Assembly (NCBI RefSeq): GCF_026798195.1
Contig: NZ_JAPQEZ010000002.1
Span: forward strand, 186,001-250,000
From: Lentilactobacillus senioris
Lineage (GTDB): Bacteria; Bacillota; Bacilli; Lactobacillales; Lactobacillaceae
Reading direction: 5' to 3'
DNA: 64,000 nt
Both the position numbers and the translations under genes were made by a program. The stretch's first letter is position 1, and each line of letters starts with the position of its first letter. The notes beneath the pieces are model-generated. The model was not told where the DNA came from. It saw only the letters and a list, made by a program, of their open reading frames with translations, and searched no databases. This document shows, one piece after another, positions 33,377 to 43,100 of this stretch.

Positions 33377-33759
33377 AGACTGAACAATACGAAACAATTT
33401 CAGAAATGTTGTGGGCCATGTATCCTCTAGCCGTTAATGCTGGCATTGATGCTACAGAGTATTGGGACATGACACTTGAAGAAATTATTGTCCAGTCTAA
33501 AGGGATCAAAGAGCGCCACATGCGTGAATTAAAGGAACGAGCTGTTATGGATCACAAGTTATCACAATTAATGGCTTACGCCTTTAATGAACCTAATAAA
33601 ATGCCGGACGTCGATAAGATGTATGGCTTTTTAGATGATGGTGACAAAGCAGCGGATCAATCTGAACCTATGGAGGATTGGCAAAGAGATCGGCTTGAGT
33701 TTATGAAGCAAGCTGAACTCATCAAAGCAACTAATAACGCTAAAAAAGGAGGTGGGTAA
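32972..33759 (+). CDS. gpGT-like chaperone made by -1 frameshift
   Basis: A -1 slip at TTTTTTC (33292-33298) joins the first 109 codons of gpG to the frame that runs to 33759, giving about 262 residues. The frame after the slip (FREEEFGR...) is open without a stop until a domain starting about ETISEMLWAMYPLAVNAG. That domain has no start codon or ribosome binding site of its own. The layout matches the lambda G/GT strategy of siphophages, in which the T part binds the tape measure. Strong call from sequence. Confidence 0.85.
33292..33298 (+). promoter_or_regulatory. -1 frameshift heptamer TTTTTTC
   Basis: In the gpG frame it reads T-TTT-TTC, the canonical X-XXY-YYZ form, followed closely by a GC-containing stretch. 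It joins the gpG and T frames. Confidence 0.85.
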
Positions 33760-33761
33760 TT

Positions 33762-36700
33762 TTGGATTTAGACACTTTACAAGTTATTTTTGATATGAAT
33801 ACCGAACGCATCAAGCCTAAGTTGGATCAGTTGAAGCAGACAATTTCTGAATCACTAGGTGGAATTTCTGATACTACAGAAAAAGAAACCGATAAAGCCG
33901 GTGATAATATCGACTTTTCTCGCATTACTGAAAAAATGGGTAAAGAATTTGAGGCCACACAACAGAAGATTGATGAGTTTTCTGATAAGGTTAAATCTTC
34001 TCTTGAAGGCACTGATGACGGTACTAAGTCCGTAACTAAAAATTTTACGAAGATGCGATCTAGTGTGGGTAAAGATGTTGATGCCATGGTAGCTGAAATT
34101 GATGCCAAAATGGATCAGGCACGAGCAGCTCAACAACGAATGTCAAATCTTAAAAACATTAGTGGCATGGCTGGTAACCGTGGTGACTACAAAACAGCCA
34201 CTAAAACTAATGAGCAAGCAGCCAGTGAACAATCCAAAATGGTTAAACAGCTTAACCAAGCCAAAGACCTTGCTCGCTCAATGAAGAACGAGTACAAGGA
34301 GATTCCGTCTGTATTAGAAAAGATTGCTAGTCAGATGGACGATAACGAAGCCAAAATTAATACTTATCAGCGTAAGATCAAGGCACTAGAAATTGCTGAA
34401 AAGGACGCTATGAAGTTTGATTCGTCCAAAGGATTTAACGCTGAACCAACAATTTCTACTGAAGAATCACGCAAGATTGCTGACCAAGTAGCAAAGGTCA
34501 GAGCGCAAATGAATAAGGCTATTCATACCAGTGATAGTCTTAACAGCCAGTATGGTAAGTTAGAAGATCGGTACGGTGAACTAGGTAAAGCAATCCCTAA
34601 GGTAAATACCGATTTCAACGAAAACTATACGGCTACTCGTAAGGTTAGAGCGTCATTAAGTGAGTTAGGCTCATCTGGAACTAAGGCTCAAAAAGCTTTG
34701 AAGTTAGTTGCTAGTGCTGCCGGTAAAATGACGGGTATTTCTTACTTGCTCAAACGTGGATCAAACGGAATGGGTGACATGGGTCGTAAGGCTCGCAGCT
34801 TAGGAAGCATTATGACTTCGCTAGGCAATCGTTCCAATAGTTCACTGAACAAGATGAACAAAGGTATCAAACACTCTGACAGCCAACTAAAAGAGTTATC
34901 TCGTGGCATTAAGTCATTGCCAGCGCAATTCTTAATTTGGGGTGTTGGTTTTGCTGCCCTGCAAAAACTTTCCGAAGGATTTGCAAATGCTTTTAAGGCA
35001 AATAAACAATTTAATAACAGCATGAATCAGATCAAGGCTAACTTGATTGCTGCTTTTTATCCACTCTACTCAACAGTTATGCCGTGGATCAACCAATTTA
35101 TGGAAGTCTTATCTAAGGCAACTGGTTGGCTAGCTAAATTTAGTTCAGCGCTTTTCGGCATGAGTAATGCAGCTTCTCAAGCAGGGGCAATCAAATTGTA
35201 TGACGGTGCTAAAGCTGCTGGTGAAGAAGGTAAGAGTACTTCTTCTAATAGCAACAACGATTCCGTTAAGAAAGCGATTCAAGCCCAGAATGCTGCAATT
35301 CAAGCTCGTAATGTCGCTGGACGTAAACAGGTTCAAGAAGAAAACGCCAGAATTAAAGCTCGTAATGCTGCAAGGCGTAAAGCAATTCAAGAACAGAATT
35401 CTGCTATCAAATCAGCTAATCAAAAACGAAAGGAAGCAGTTGAGAAGGCCAATGCCGCAATTACTGCTTCAAATAAGAAAGCTGATGACGCTGTAGCCGC
35501 CTATAACAAGAAACAAAAAGAACGCATTGAAGAACTCAAGAAAAAATATCAAGATTACAAAAATAATCTGATGGGCTTTGATGAAATCAATACCCTTGAT
35601 GTTTCTAAAGAAATTCCCGACTACACACCTAAAACTGCAGATCACAAGGATAAAGAAAAGTACAAGCCAAAACCAACAGTTTCTGACAACGGTAGCGATG
35701 AGGCACTTAAGACCTTTAATCCTGAACAAACCAAGTCCTTAAATGATGCTTTAGATACTGCAGCTAAGAAATTAGATGGTGTTCAAAAAGCATTGCGTAA
35801 CCTCGGACCATCTTTTGGTGGTGCTAATGAAGCAGCTAAGAAGTTTCGTGATATTTTAGCTGATCTTTACAAGCCTATGAAAGCTGCATGGAACGCTGAA
35901 GGTAAAGATGTCATTAACTCCTTGAAGTACGCTCTTAAAGAAATTGGGCGACTGCTGGGCGACATTGGGCGGTCTTTCCTTAAAGTTTGGGATAGTAAGC
36001 TGGGGATTCAGACACTTACTGATCTACTGAAACTGCTAGCAGATATGCTTAAACTAGTTGGTGATATTGCTAAGGCGTTTGCCAAAGCATGGGAAGATGA
36101 CGGACGTGGTACTAAATACATCCAATCAATCTTTGAAGCATTAGACGCAATTTTTAAGCTTTTAGATGACATCACTAATTCATTCCGTAAGGCTTGGAAT
36201 GACGGCACTGGCGAAAGAATTGCTAAGAACTTGTTAATTTTGTTCACCGACATTAACAACATGATTGCGGATTTTGCCGATTCATTCCGTGCTGCATGGA
36301 ATGAAGGTGACGCCGGAACTAAGCTATTTAAGGTATGGCTCGAAGATATTGCCAAGATCCTTAAAGATTTAGACGAAGTTGTCAGATCATTTAAAAAAGC
36401 TTGGGATTCTGGCAATGTTGGTAAAAAGATTTTTCAAGAACTTATTAGCATCGTTACTAACATTGGGAAATTAATTGGTGCTTTTGCTGATAGTTTTAGT
36501 GACGCTTGGAAGTCTGGTAATACTGGAACAAAAATGTTCAAGAGTTGGCTTGGTGCAGTTAAAAACGTCCTTGCTGTACTTGATGATTTTGTCAGTTCCT
36601 TTACTGCTGCTTGGAAAGAGGGAGCTGTAGGAACTGGCATTTTTAAAGACATTTTCAAAATTTCAGGAAGTATTGGTGAGACCATTGGTAACTTAGCTGG

Positions 36701-39700
36701 TCAGTTTAAGAAAGCATGGGACGCTGGAAAAACTGGTCAAAGTATTTTTCATACCATTCTTGAAGCTGTTAAAGATATTGCTGATCACATTAGTGATATG
36801 GCTGGTGCTACCGCTAAATGGGCTAAAAAATTAGATTTCACACCGCTACTTAAATCTATTGAAGGCCTTTTTAAATCCATTAAAGGATTAGATAAAACGG
36901 TTTGGGACGCACTTAGTTGGGGTTATCAGAATGTTCTTTTACCACTTGGGAAATTCACAATCACCAAAGCATTACCAGCTTTCTTTGATTTACTTTCTGG
37001 AGCTATCAAAGTAATTAATTCAGTTTTAAAAGCTTTAGCGCCATTAGGAAAATCCCTAATCAATGGATTTTTAAAACCTATTGCTGGATTCACGGGTGGT
37101 AAAGGTATTGGAGCTATTGAGGGTATTTCTAAAGCGCTTGGCAAACTATCTACATGGATTGATAAACATCAAAAAGCTGTACAAACTTTTGCTAAAATTC
37201 TTGGTACTATTTTCGTTGTTAAAACGAGCTTTGGCGCATTAAACAAAGGTGCTGGACTTGTTGAAGACTTACTAACAAGCAGCACTAAGCTTAGTGGTAA
37301 AAAATCGCTATTAAAGGAATTTTTCGGCAAGATCACAGGCGTTACAGACCTTAAAAACGCTGTTTCTAACGTTAAAGACTTATGGGGGTATGCCAAAAAC
37401 AACTGGAAAGGTTTTGCTTCAGCAATTTCTAATGGTTGGCAAGCTCTTAAGAACTGGTCAATTTGGGGCAAAGCAGCTGCGGTCGCTCAAAAAGCTTTAG
37501 ATGTTGTTATGGCACTTAATCCATATGTACTAATTGCTGCCGCTATTGCTGCAGTAGTTGTTGGCTTAGTTGCGTTGTATAAGCACAATAAAAAATTCCG
37601 AGATTTCGTTAACGGAATTTATAACAACATCAAAAAATGGATGGGCAAGGCCATTGATTGGCTTAAGAAGAATTGGCAAGATGTAGCTCTATTTATCATA
37701 GATCCAGTTGGTGGCATTGCTAACTGGTTCCTCAAAGACACTAAAACAGGTAAGCAGATTCAGAAATGGGGTAAAAAAGCCCTTAAGGCAGCTACTAATT
37801 GGGCCAAAAATGTTGGTAAAGATATAAGTGACAAAATATCTTCCGGCAAAAAGTGGGCTGAAAAAGCTGGTAAAAACGTTGGTAATTGGGTATCTAATAA
37901 CGTTAAAAAAGGCTCAACAGCCATAAAAACATGGTCTAAAAATATCGGTAAAGATATTAATTCCAAAATATCAGGAGCCAAAAGCTTAGCATCTAAAGCT
38001 GGTAAAACGGTAGGTGGCTGGGTACACACTGGTATTTCTAAGGCATCTACGACTATTAAGTCATGGGCTAAAGGTTTGGGATCAACCATTAATAAAGCTG
38101 TTTCTGGTGCTAAATCGTTAGCTTCTAAAGCCGGTAAAACTGTGGGCGGCTGGGTTCATTCTGGAATCTCTGGATTGAATACAAAAATTAAATCTTGGTC
38201 AAAAGGTTTAGGATCGCTCATAAATAAAGCTTCTTCTGGAGCTAAATCGTTGGCTTCTAAAGCTGGTAAGACAGTTGGTGGCTGGGTTCATTCTGGCATT
38301 TCCGGCGTTAACAAAAAGATTCAGTCTTGGTCTAAGGGTTTAGGATCTTTTATCAGCAAACATGTATCTGGTAGTAAGTCTGCTGCTTCTAAAGCTGGTA
38401 AAACAGTTGGTGGCTGGGTAAGCAAAGGAATTACTAGCGTTGGCAAAACCATTTCTAAATGGTCAGGCGGTTTAGGTGGCAAAATTGCTAAAGGTTTAAA
38501 GAATGGCGTTTCTGCCATTAAAAATGCTGCTGCTTCAATCGCTAATGGAATTGTAGGTACTATCGGTAAAGCTGTTAATGGCGTTATCAAAGGTATTAAA
38601 TGGATTCTTGATAAAGTTGGCGCTCACGGTGCTTCAAGTGGTCTATCTTATTGGGACGTTCCTAAGTTCGCTACTGGTGGTCAACATAGAGGCGGCTTAG
38701 CAATCGTCAATGATGAAAATGCTGAACATTACCGAGAAGCTTATCAACTTCCTAATGGTAAACAAGGCATTTTCCCAGCCCAACGCAATATGATGGTTAA
38801 CTTGCCAGCCGGAACTCGCATTAAAAATGCTCAACAAACTTTGCGAGAAACTCAGGCTAAACTACCTCACTATGCTGGTGGGTTATTTGGTGGATTTGAT
38901 CTTCATATGCCAGATTTTGGCGACCTCTTTAGTGGCATTGGTGGGGCTGTTAGTGGTGCTATTGAATCAGTTGAAGATCGTGTAAAAGACATCATTAGTG
39001 GCATTCAAGGCATTGCAGGTAACATTGCTTACGATGCTACACACCCTAAGGAAGTTATTAATAAAGGTGTTAGTCAATTCTTGAATTTCGGTTCAGCAAC
39101 TGGAATTGGTTTAGATATAGCCAAGGGTGGTGTTGACCAAATTAAAGATGGTGCTGTTTCTACTGTTGAAAAAGCTTTAAAAGATGCTCTTAAAAAGGCT
39201 GAAGATAAAGCTCGAAAAACAGCACAAGCAGCATACGATGCAGCCAAAAAAGCTGCTGATTCCGTTAAAGATTCAGTAGGTTCAATTTTTGGTGGCGGTG
39301 GATTCAATATTGACTTAAGCGGTTTGGACAGTTTAAGTCACTTGCACTTCCGTAATGGTGGATTTGTAAACAAGAGCGGCATGTATAGCTTGTCCGAAGA
39401 TGACACCCCAGAAGTAATTCTTCCGCTTGGACAACCTGAAAGAGCTATGGACTTGATCCAAGGCGCAATGAAGTTTATGCACACTAACTTCAGTGGTGGA
39501 ATCGGCATTCCACAAACAATGACAAGCCTTAATAGCGAAATTCCTAACGTATCAACCTCACCATCAGAAATCCGTGGAGGCGGTACTAGTGGACTTCAAG
39601 ATGCACTTATGCAAGCGATCAGTGCTTCATTTGCTAATCAACAAATTAATAGTAATTCTCAAGGCAACCAAAAGCCTATTGAGATTACTGTTAAAGTGGG

Positions 39701-39782
39701 CGATGAAACACTTGCCAAACATACTATTAAAGGTATTAACAAGGTCAACCGAAAAAACGGTCGACAAATGCTAGATTTATAA
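33762..39782 (+). CDS. Tape measure protein
   Basis: 2006 residues; sets tail length. Residues 1-300 are a long coiled coil. Residues 430-650 hold hydrophobic and Ala/Lys/Asn-rich helices. Residues about 730-1040 have seven to eight repeats of some 44 residues centred on SF..AW..G. Residues 1343-1570 have a second set of about 46-residue repeats around KAGKTVGGW. The C-terminus (YWDVPKFATGG, SLSEDDTPEVILPL) is typical. TTG start, with AAAGGAGGTGGG just before. By the rule of about 1.5 angstrom per residue, the tail would be near 300 nm; this is an estimate. Confidence 0.93.
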   Translation: MDLDTLQVIFDMNTERIKPKLDQLKQTISESLGGISDTTEKETDKAGDNIDFSRITEKMGKEFEATQQKIDEFSDKVKSSLEGTDDGTKSVTKNFTKMRSSVGKDVDAMVAEIDAKMDQARAAQQRMSNLKNISGMAGNRGDYKTATKTNEQAASEQSKMVKQLNQAKDLARSMKNEYKEIPSVLEKIASQMDDNEAKINTYQRKIKALEIAEKDAMKFDSSKGFNAEPTISTEESRKIADQVAKVRAQMNKAIHTSDSLNSQYGKLEDRYGELGKAIPKVNTDFNENYTATRKVRASLSELGSSGTKAQKALKLVASAAGKMTGISYLLKRGSNGMGDMGRKARSLGSIMTSLGNRSNSSLNKMNKGIKHSDSQLKELSRGIKSLPAQFLIWGVGFAALQKLSEGFANAFKANKQFNNSMNQIKANLIAAFYPLYSTVMPWINQFMEVLSKATGWLAKFSSALFGMSNAASQAGAIKLYDGAKAAGEEGKSTSSNSNNDSVKKAIQAQNAAIQARNVAGRKQVQEENARIKARNAARRKAIQEQNSAIKSANQKRKEAVEKANAAITASNKKADDAVAAYNKKQKERIEELKKKYQDYKNNLMGFDEINTLDVSKEIPDYTPKTADHKDKEKYKPKPTVSDNGSDEALKTFNPEQTKSLNDALDTAAKKLDGVQKALRNLGPSFGGANEAAKKFRDILADLYKPMKAAWNAEGKDVINSLKYALKEIGRLLGDIGRSFLKVWDSKLGIQTLTDLLKLLADMLKLVGDIAKAFAKAWEDDGRGTKYIQSIFEALDAIFKLLDDITNSFRKAWNDGTGERIAKNLLILFTDINNMIADFADSFRAAWNEGDAGTKLFKVWLEDIAKILKDLDEVVRSFKKAWDSGNVGKKIFQELISIVTNIGKLIGAFADSFSDAWKSGNTGTKMFKSWLGAVKNVLAVLDDFVSSFTAAWKEGAVGTGIFKDIFKISGSIGETIGNLAGQFKKAWDAGKTGQSIFHTILEAVKDIADHISDMAGATAKWAKKLDFTPLLKSIEGLFKSIKGLDKTVWDALSWGYQNVLLPLGKFTITKALPAFFDLLSGAIKVINSVLKALAPLGKSLINGFLKPIAGFTGGKGIGAIEGISKALGKLSTWIDKHQKAVQTFAKILGTIFVVKTSFGALNKGAGLVEDLLTSSTKLSGKKSLLKEFFGKITGVTDLKNAVSNVKDLWGYAKNNWKGFASAISNGWQALKNWSIWGKAAAVAQKALDVVMALNPYVLIAAAIAAVVVGLVALYKHNKKFRDFVNGIYNNIKKWMGKAIDWLKKNWQDVALFIIDPVGGIANWFLKDTKTGKQIQKWGKKALKAATNWAKNVGKDISDKISSGKKWAEKAGKNVGNWVSNNVKKGSTAIKTWSKNIGKDINSKISGAKSLASKAGKTVGGWVHTGISKASTTIKSWAKGLGSTINKAVSGAKSLASKAGKTVGGWVHSGISGLNTKIKSWSKGLGSLINKASSGAKSLASKAGKTVGGWVHSGISGVNKKIQSWSKGLGSFISKHVSGSKSAASKAGKTVGGWVSKGITSVGKTISKWSGGLGGKIAKGLKNGVSAIKNAAASIANGIVGTIGKAVNGVIKGIKWILDKVGAHGASSGLSYWDVPKFATGGQHRGGLAIVNDENAEHYREAYQLPNGKQGIFPAQRNMMVNLPAGTRIKNAQQTLRETQAKLPHYAGGLFGGFDLHMPDFGDLFSGIGGAVSGAIESVEDRVKDIISGIQGIAGNIAYDATHPKEVINKGVSQFLNFGSATGIGLDIAKGGVDQIKDGAVSTVEKALKDALKKAEDKARKTAQAAYDAAKKAADSVKDSVGSIFGGGGFNIDLSGLDSLSHLHFRNGGFVNKSGMYSLSEDDTPEVILPLGQPERAMDLIQGAMKFMHTNFSGGIGIPQTMTSLNSEIPNVSTSPSEIRGGGTSGLQDALMQAISASFANQQINSNSQGNQKPIEITVKVGDETLAKHTIKGINKVNRKNGRQMLDL
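37790..38480 (+). repeat. Tandem repeats in the tape measure gene
   Basis: Five diverged repeats of about 138 bp encode a segment around SKAGKTVGGWV and SWSKGLGS. Length changes in this array would alter tail length in 46-residue steps. Confidence 0.75.
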
Positions 39783-39800
39783 AATAGGAGATGAAAGACG

Positions 39801-40163
39801 GTGAATTATTATTTGGCAGTCAACGGGACCACCTTACCAGCACCGAATCAGTATTCTTTTACCGTTAACGATATTGACGGTAAGTCAACACGTAACGCAA
39901 ATGGAAAACTTTCCAGAGATCGTGTTGCAGTTAAACGTAAACTTACAATTAATTGGGGGCCGTTGTCGATTGAACAACTTAGCCAAATCCTTCAAGCTAT
40001 CAAAGATCCATTCTTCCAATGCACTTATCTTGATGGACAAGAAGGTAAAATGATGACTAAAACTTTTTATGTAGGTGATCGAACATCGCCGGCATATTCG
40101 TGGAACGAAAAATTAAAATTGTCTGCTTGGCAAGGACTGCAATGTGATTTCATTGAACAGTAG
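39801..40163 (+). CDS. Small distal-tail protein (DUF6711-like)
   Basis: 120 residues, GTG start after ATAGGAGATG. Beta-rich with the pattern YYLAVNGTTLPAPNQYSFTV ... WQGLQCDFIEQ seen in proteins between tape measure and baseplate in lactobacillus phages. Probably part of the tail tip. Family call moderate. Confidence 0.65.
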   Translation: MNYYLAVNGTTLPAPNQYSFTVNDIDGKSTRNANGKLSRDRVAVKRKLTINWGPLSIEQLSQILQAIKDPFFQCTYLDGQEGKMMTKTFYVGDRTSPAYSWNEKLKLSAWQGLQCDFIEQ

Positions 40164-40174
40164 GAGGTGATAAA

Positions 40175-43100
40175 TTGCTGAAACAGTCAGACGCTTTTAA
40201 CGCTGCTTTTCGCAATACTGATCGAACCTTAAGTATTAAAATGACGATTAATGATGATGAAAAGCCGTTTACGTCAGAAGATATTGTCAGCGTTCAGTAT
40301 GATTCGGCTGCCTACACGGGGGATACCTTCGGTATTGGATCAACATATGAGAACAGCATTAAAGTAGTATTTTCTGAACTACAAGAAAACATTAAACAAA
40401 ATGATATTTTAAAACCTCAAATTGGCATTCAACTTCCAGACGGAACGTTTGAATACTCGCCACTTGGGGTTTTTATTGTTTCTGATCAAATTGAACAGGA
40501 TCGAAATAACGAGCAAACCACTGTTACTGCAGTGGACAAGATGGCGTATCTTGAAGGAACTTATACGCCTTCAATAAATACACCGGGATCAGTCAGAAGT
40601 TGGGTGTTAGAAATTGCCAACATGGCTGGAGTAGTTATCAATGAAGAAAATATCGGAAGGCTTCCTACTGAAATTAGTATTGCTCCTATCTTTAAACAAA
40701 CTTATCGAACAGCTCTTGGCATGCTGGCTCAATTTGTCGGTGGCTATGTGGTGTTTAACCGTGCTGGTGAATTAGAGATTAGAGGACTGAGCGATACCGT
40801 TTATCCAGTCTCTCCAGATAACTATGAGTTTCAAGGGTTAACTAAAAGCGAAACACCATACTCACTTTCTGGTATTTCGTGTGAAGTAACTAAAACATCT
40901 ACTGATAGTGATGGAAATTCAAGTGATTCCACTGTCTCTCTTCATACTGGGAAAGAAACTGGATCACAAGTTGCACTGAATAATCCCTCGATGACCCAAT
41001 CTTTACTGGACGATATACTTTTCAAACTTAGAGGACTTAATTTTTATCCTTATACCCTGAATTGGTTTGGTAATCCAGCAGTTGAAGCCGGTGACTTTCT
41101 AGAAATTGAAGATACCAAGGGAAATAAATTTAAAGTTCCTAATAATAGTTATGTTTTAACTTTTGATGGATCGGTTTCAGCCGTTTCTTCAACCTCAGAA
41201 ACCGTAACTAACAGTTCAAGCTATTCATACCAAGGTTCTCTTAATCAGGTTCTTCATGATATGAACGGCAGAATCAGCGCTGGCGGTGGCAACTTTGTTT
41301 ACACTGGCACAGATGAACCCGCATATCCTAAGGAAAATGATATTTGGTACAAAGATGTTAACGGTAAAACCCAAATGTACATCTATGAAAATGGCGAATG
41401 GGTTTTAAAAGCTGACGATTTAACCGGATCTGATCTGCAAAAACAAATTGACGATACGGTAAACGATGTAAAAAATGCTCAAGATGCCGCTAACGACGTT
41501 AACGATAAAGTAGATCAGGCGGTTACTGACTGGAATAAATCTAAAGATGAAATCAATGACAGCATTCTAGCTAACCAAAAAGAAGCTGACGACAAAATTG
41601 CCGCTGCTGATAAGGCTATTAGTGACGCTAATACATCAATTACCGATGTTAACAAGAAAATCAGTGACGCGAATGCATCAATTACCGATGTTAACAAAAA
41701 AATTAGTGATGCAAATACTGCTATCACTAATGCTAACAATAAGGCACTTTCTGCCTATAGCGATGCTCAAGATGCGCTTAATAAGCTGATATTGGTCAAC
41801 AGCCGTGTTGATAATTTAAGTAGTGATACACAAGCGAAATTTGACACGCTTAATAATGGGTATCAACTAACGTTGAATAAGATTGATAACCTTCAAATTG
41901 GTGGTCAGAATTATGTTCGTAATGGTAACCTAGCTGATTTAACTGGTAAGTACTGGCGCGATTGGAATGGTGCAACCGGGGCTACCCGTACAATTAATGC
42001 GGCCGGTGACGATTGGCCAGCTAACACCCCCGGCTTAATGAGACTAGATAATCCCAACGGTGGCCAGTGGGGGTACGCTCAAGATGGGATTAAAGTAGAT
42101 GACAATGCTTACTACGTAATCTCTGCGTTAGTTGGTGCTACAACGACAACCACAGTTGCTTTACAGCATGGTGACGGTAATGCAGATCCATGGGAAGCAA
42201 AAGAATTTACAATCCCTAGTGGAAAAACCAGAATCACGTTTACTTTTAAAACTGGCTCTGCAGTTAAAACTACGAATGCCTATGTCGGCTTTGGCAATAA
42301 TGGAAAAGGGACAATTTGGATTTCACAAATTAAGTTAGAACGTGGTAACAAGGCTACCGACTGGACACCCGCTCCTGAAGATATGGCTACGCAAACGCAA
42401 ATTACAACAATAACGGGACTGATTGATAGTAAGGTATCACAAGGTCAATACGATTCCGATCGACTACAAACAGCGCAACAAATTGCTGACAAAGTAAGTA
42501 ATAACGACTTCAATTCGTTTAAAAGTCAAACGGCTAATTCGATTGAGCAAACTGTTGAAGATATAAGTAATTCCGGACAAAGAAATCTAGTTTACAACTC
42601 AGAGTATGAAAATAATGCTGACGGTTGGACAACAACGAATGTATATATTACCAATGCTCCCGGCTCGATGTATCAAGGATCACTAGGTTTGGCGGTTAAT
42701 CAAAAGGGTAGCGGTTGGCTGCAATTTGGAGCGTCTAAGCCGTATAAGCTTCCTAATCCTACTGTTGATCCGGCTAATGTTTATTCAGCATCTGCAATGG
42801 TGAAAGTTTACGATGGAACATCAGCAGACGCATCTATTGGGATCACTTTGGCATTCTTAAATTCATCCGGTACCAGAATCACTGGCTGGAAAGATGCTTT
42901 AGTTAAAAGTGATGCCAGCATTTTTAATAAATGGGTTTTGGTTAAAGCTGAAAATGTTCCAGTTCCTGCAGGGGCTGAATCAGTAGTTATTCAATATCAA
43001 GCCTACCGCGGTACAGTTGCAACGAATTATGTTCATGGCGTTATTACTCACCCAATGCTAACTTTCGGCCCTAAGGTGGGTGCGTATAATCCAGATATAG

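Noticed and set aside
36008-38590. Several minus-strand reading frames across the tape measure gene
   Set aside because: They are low-complexity frames opposite a repeat-rich gene, with no ribosome binding sites or recognisable domains.
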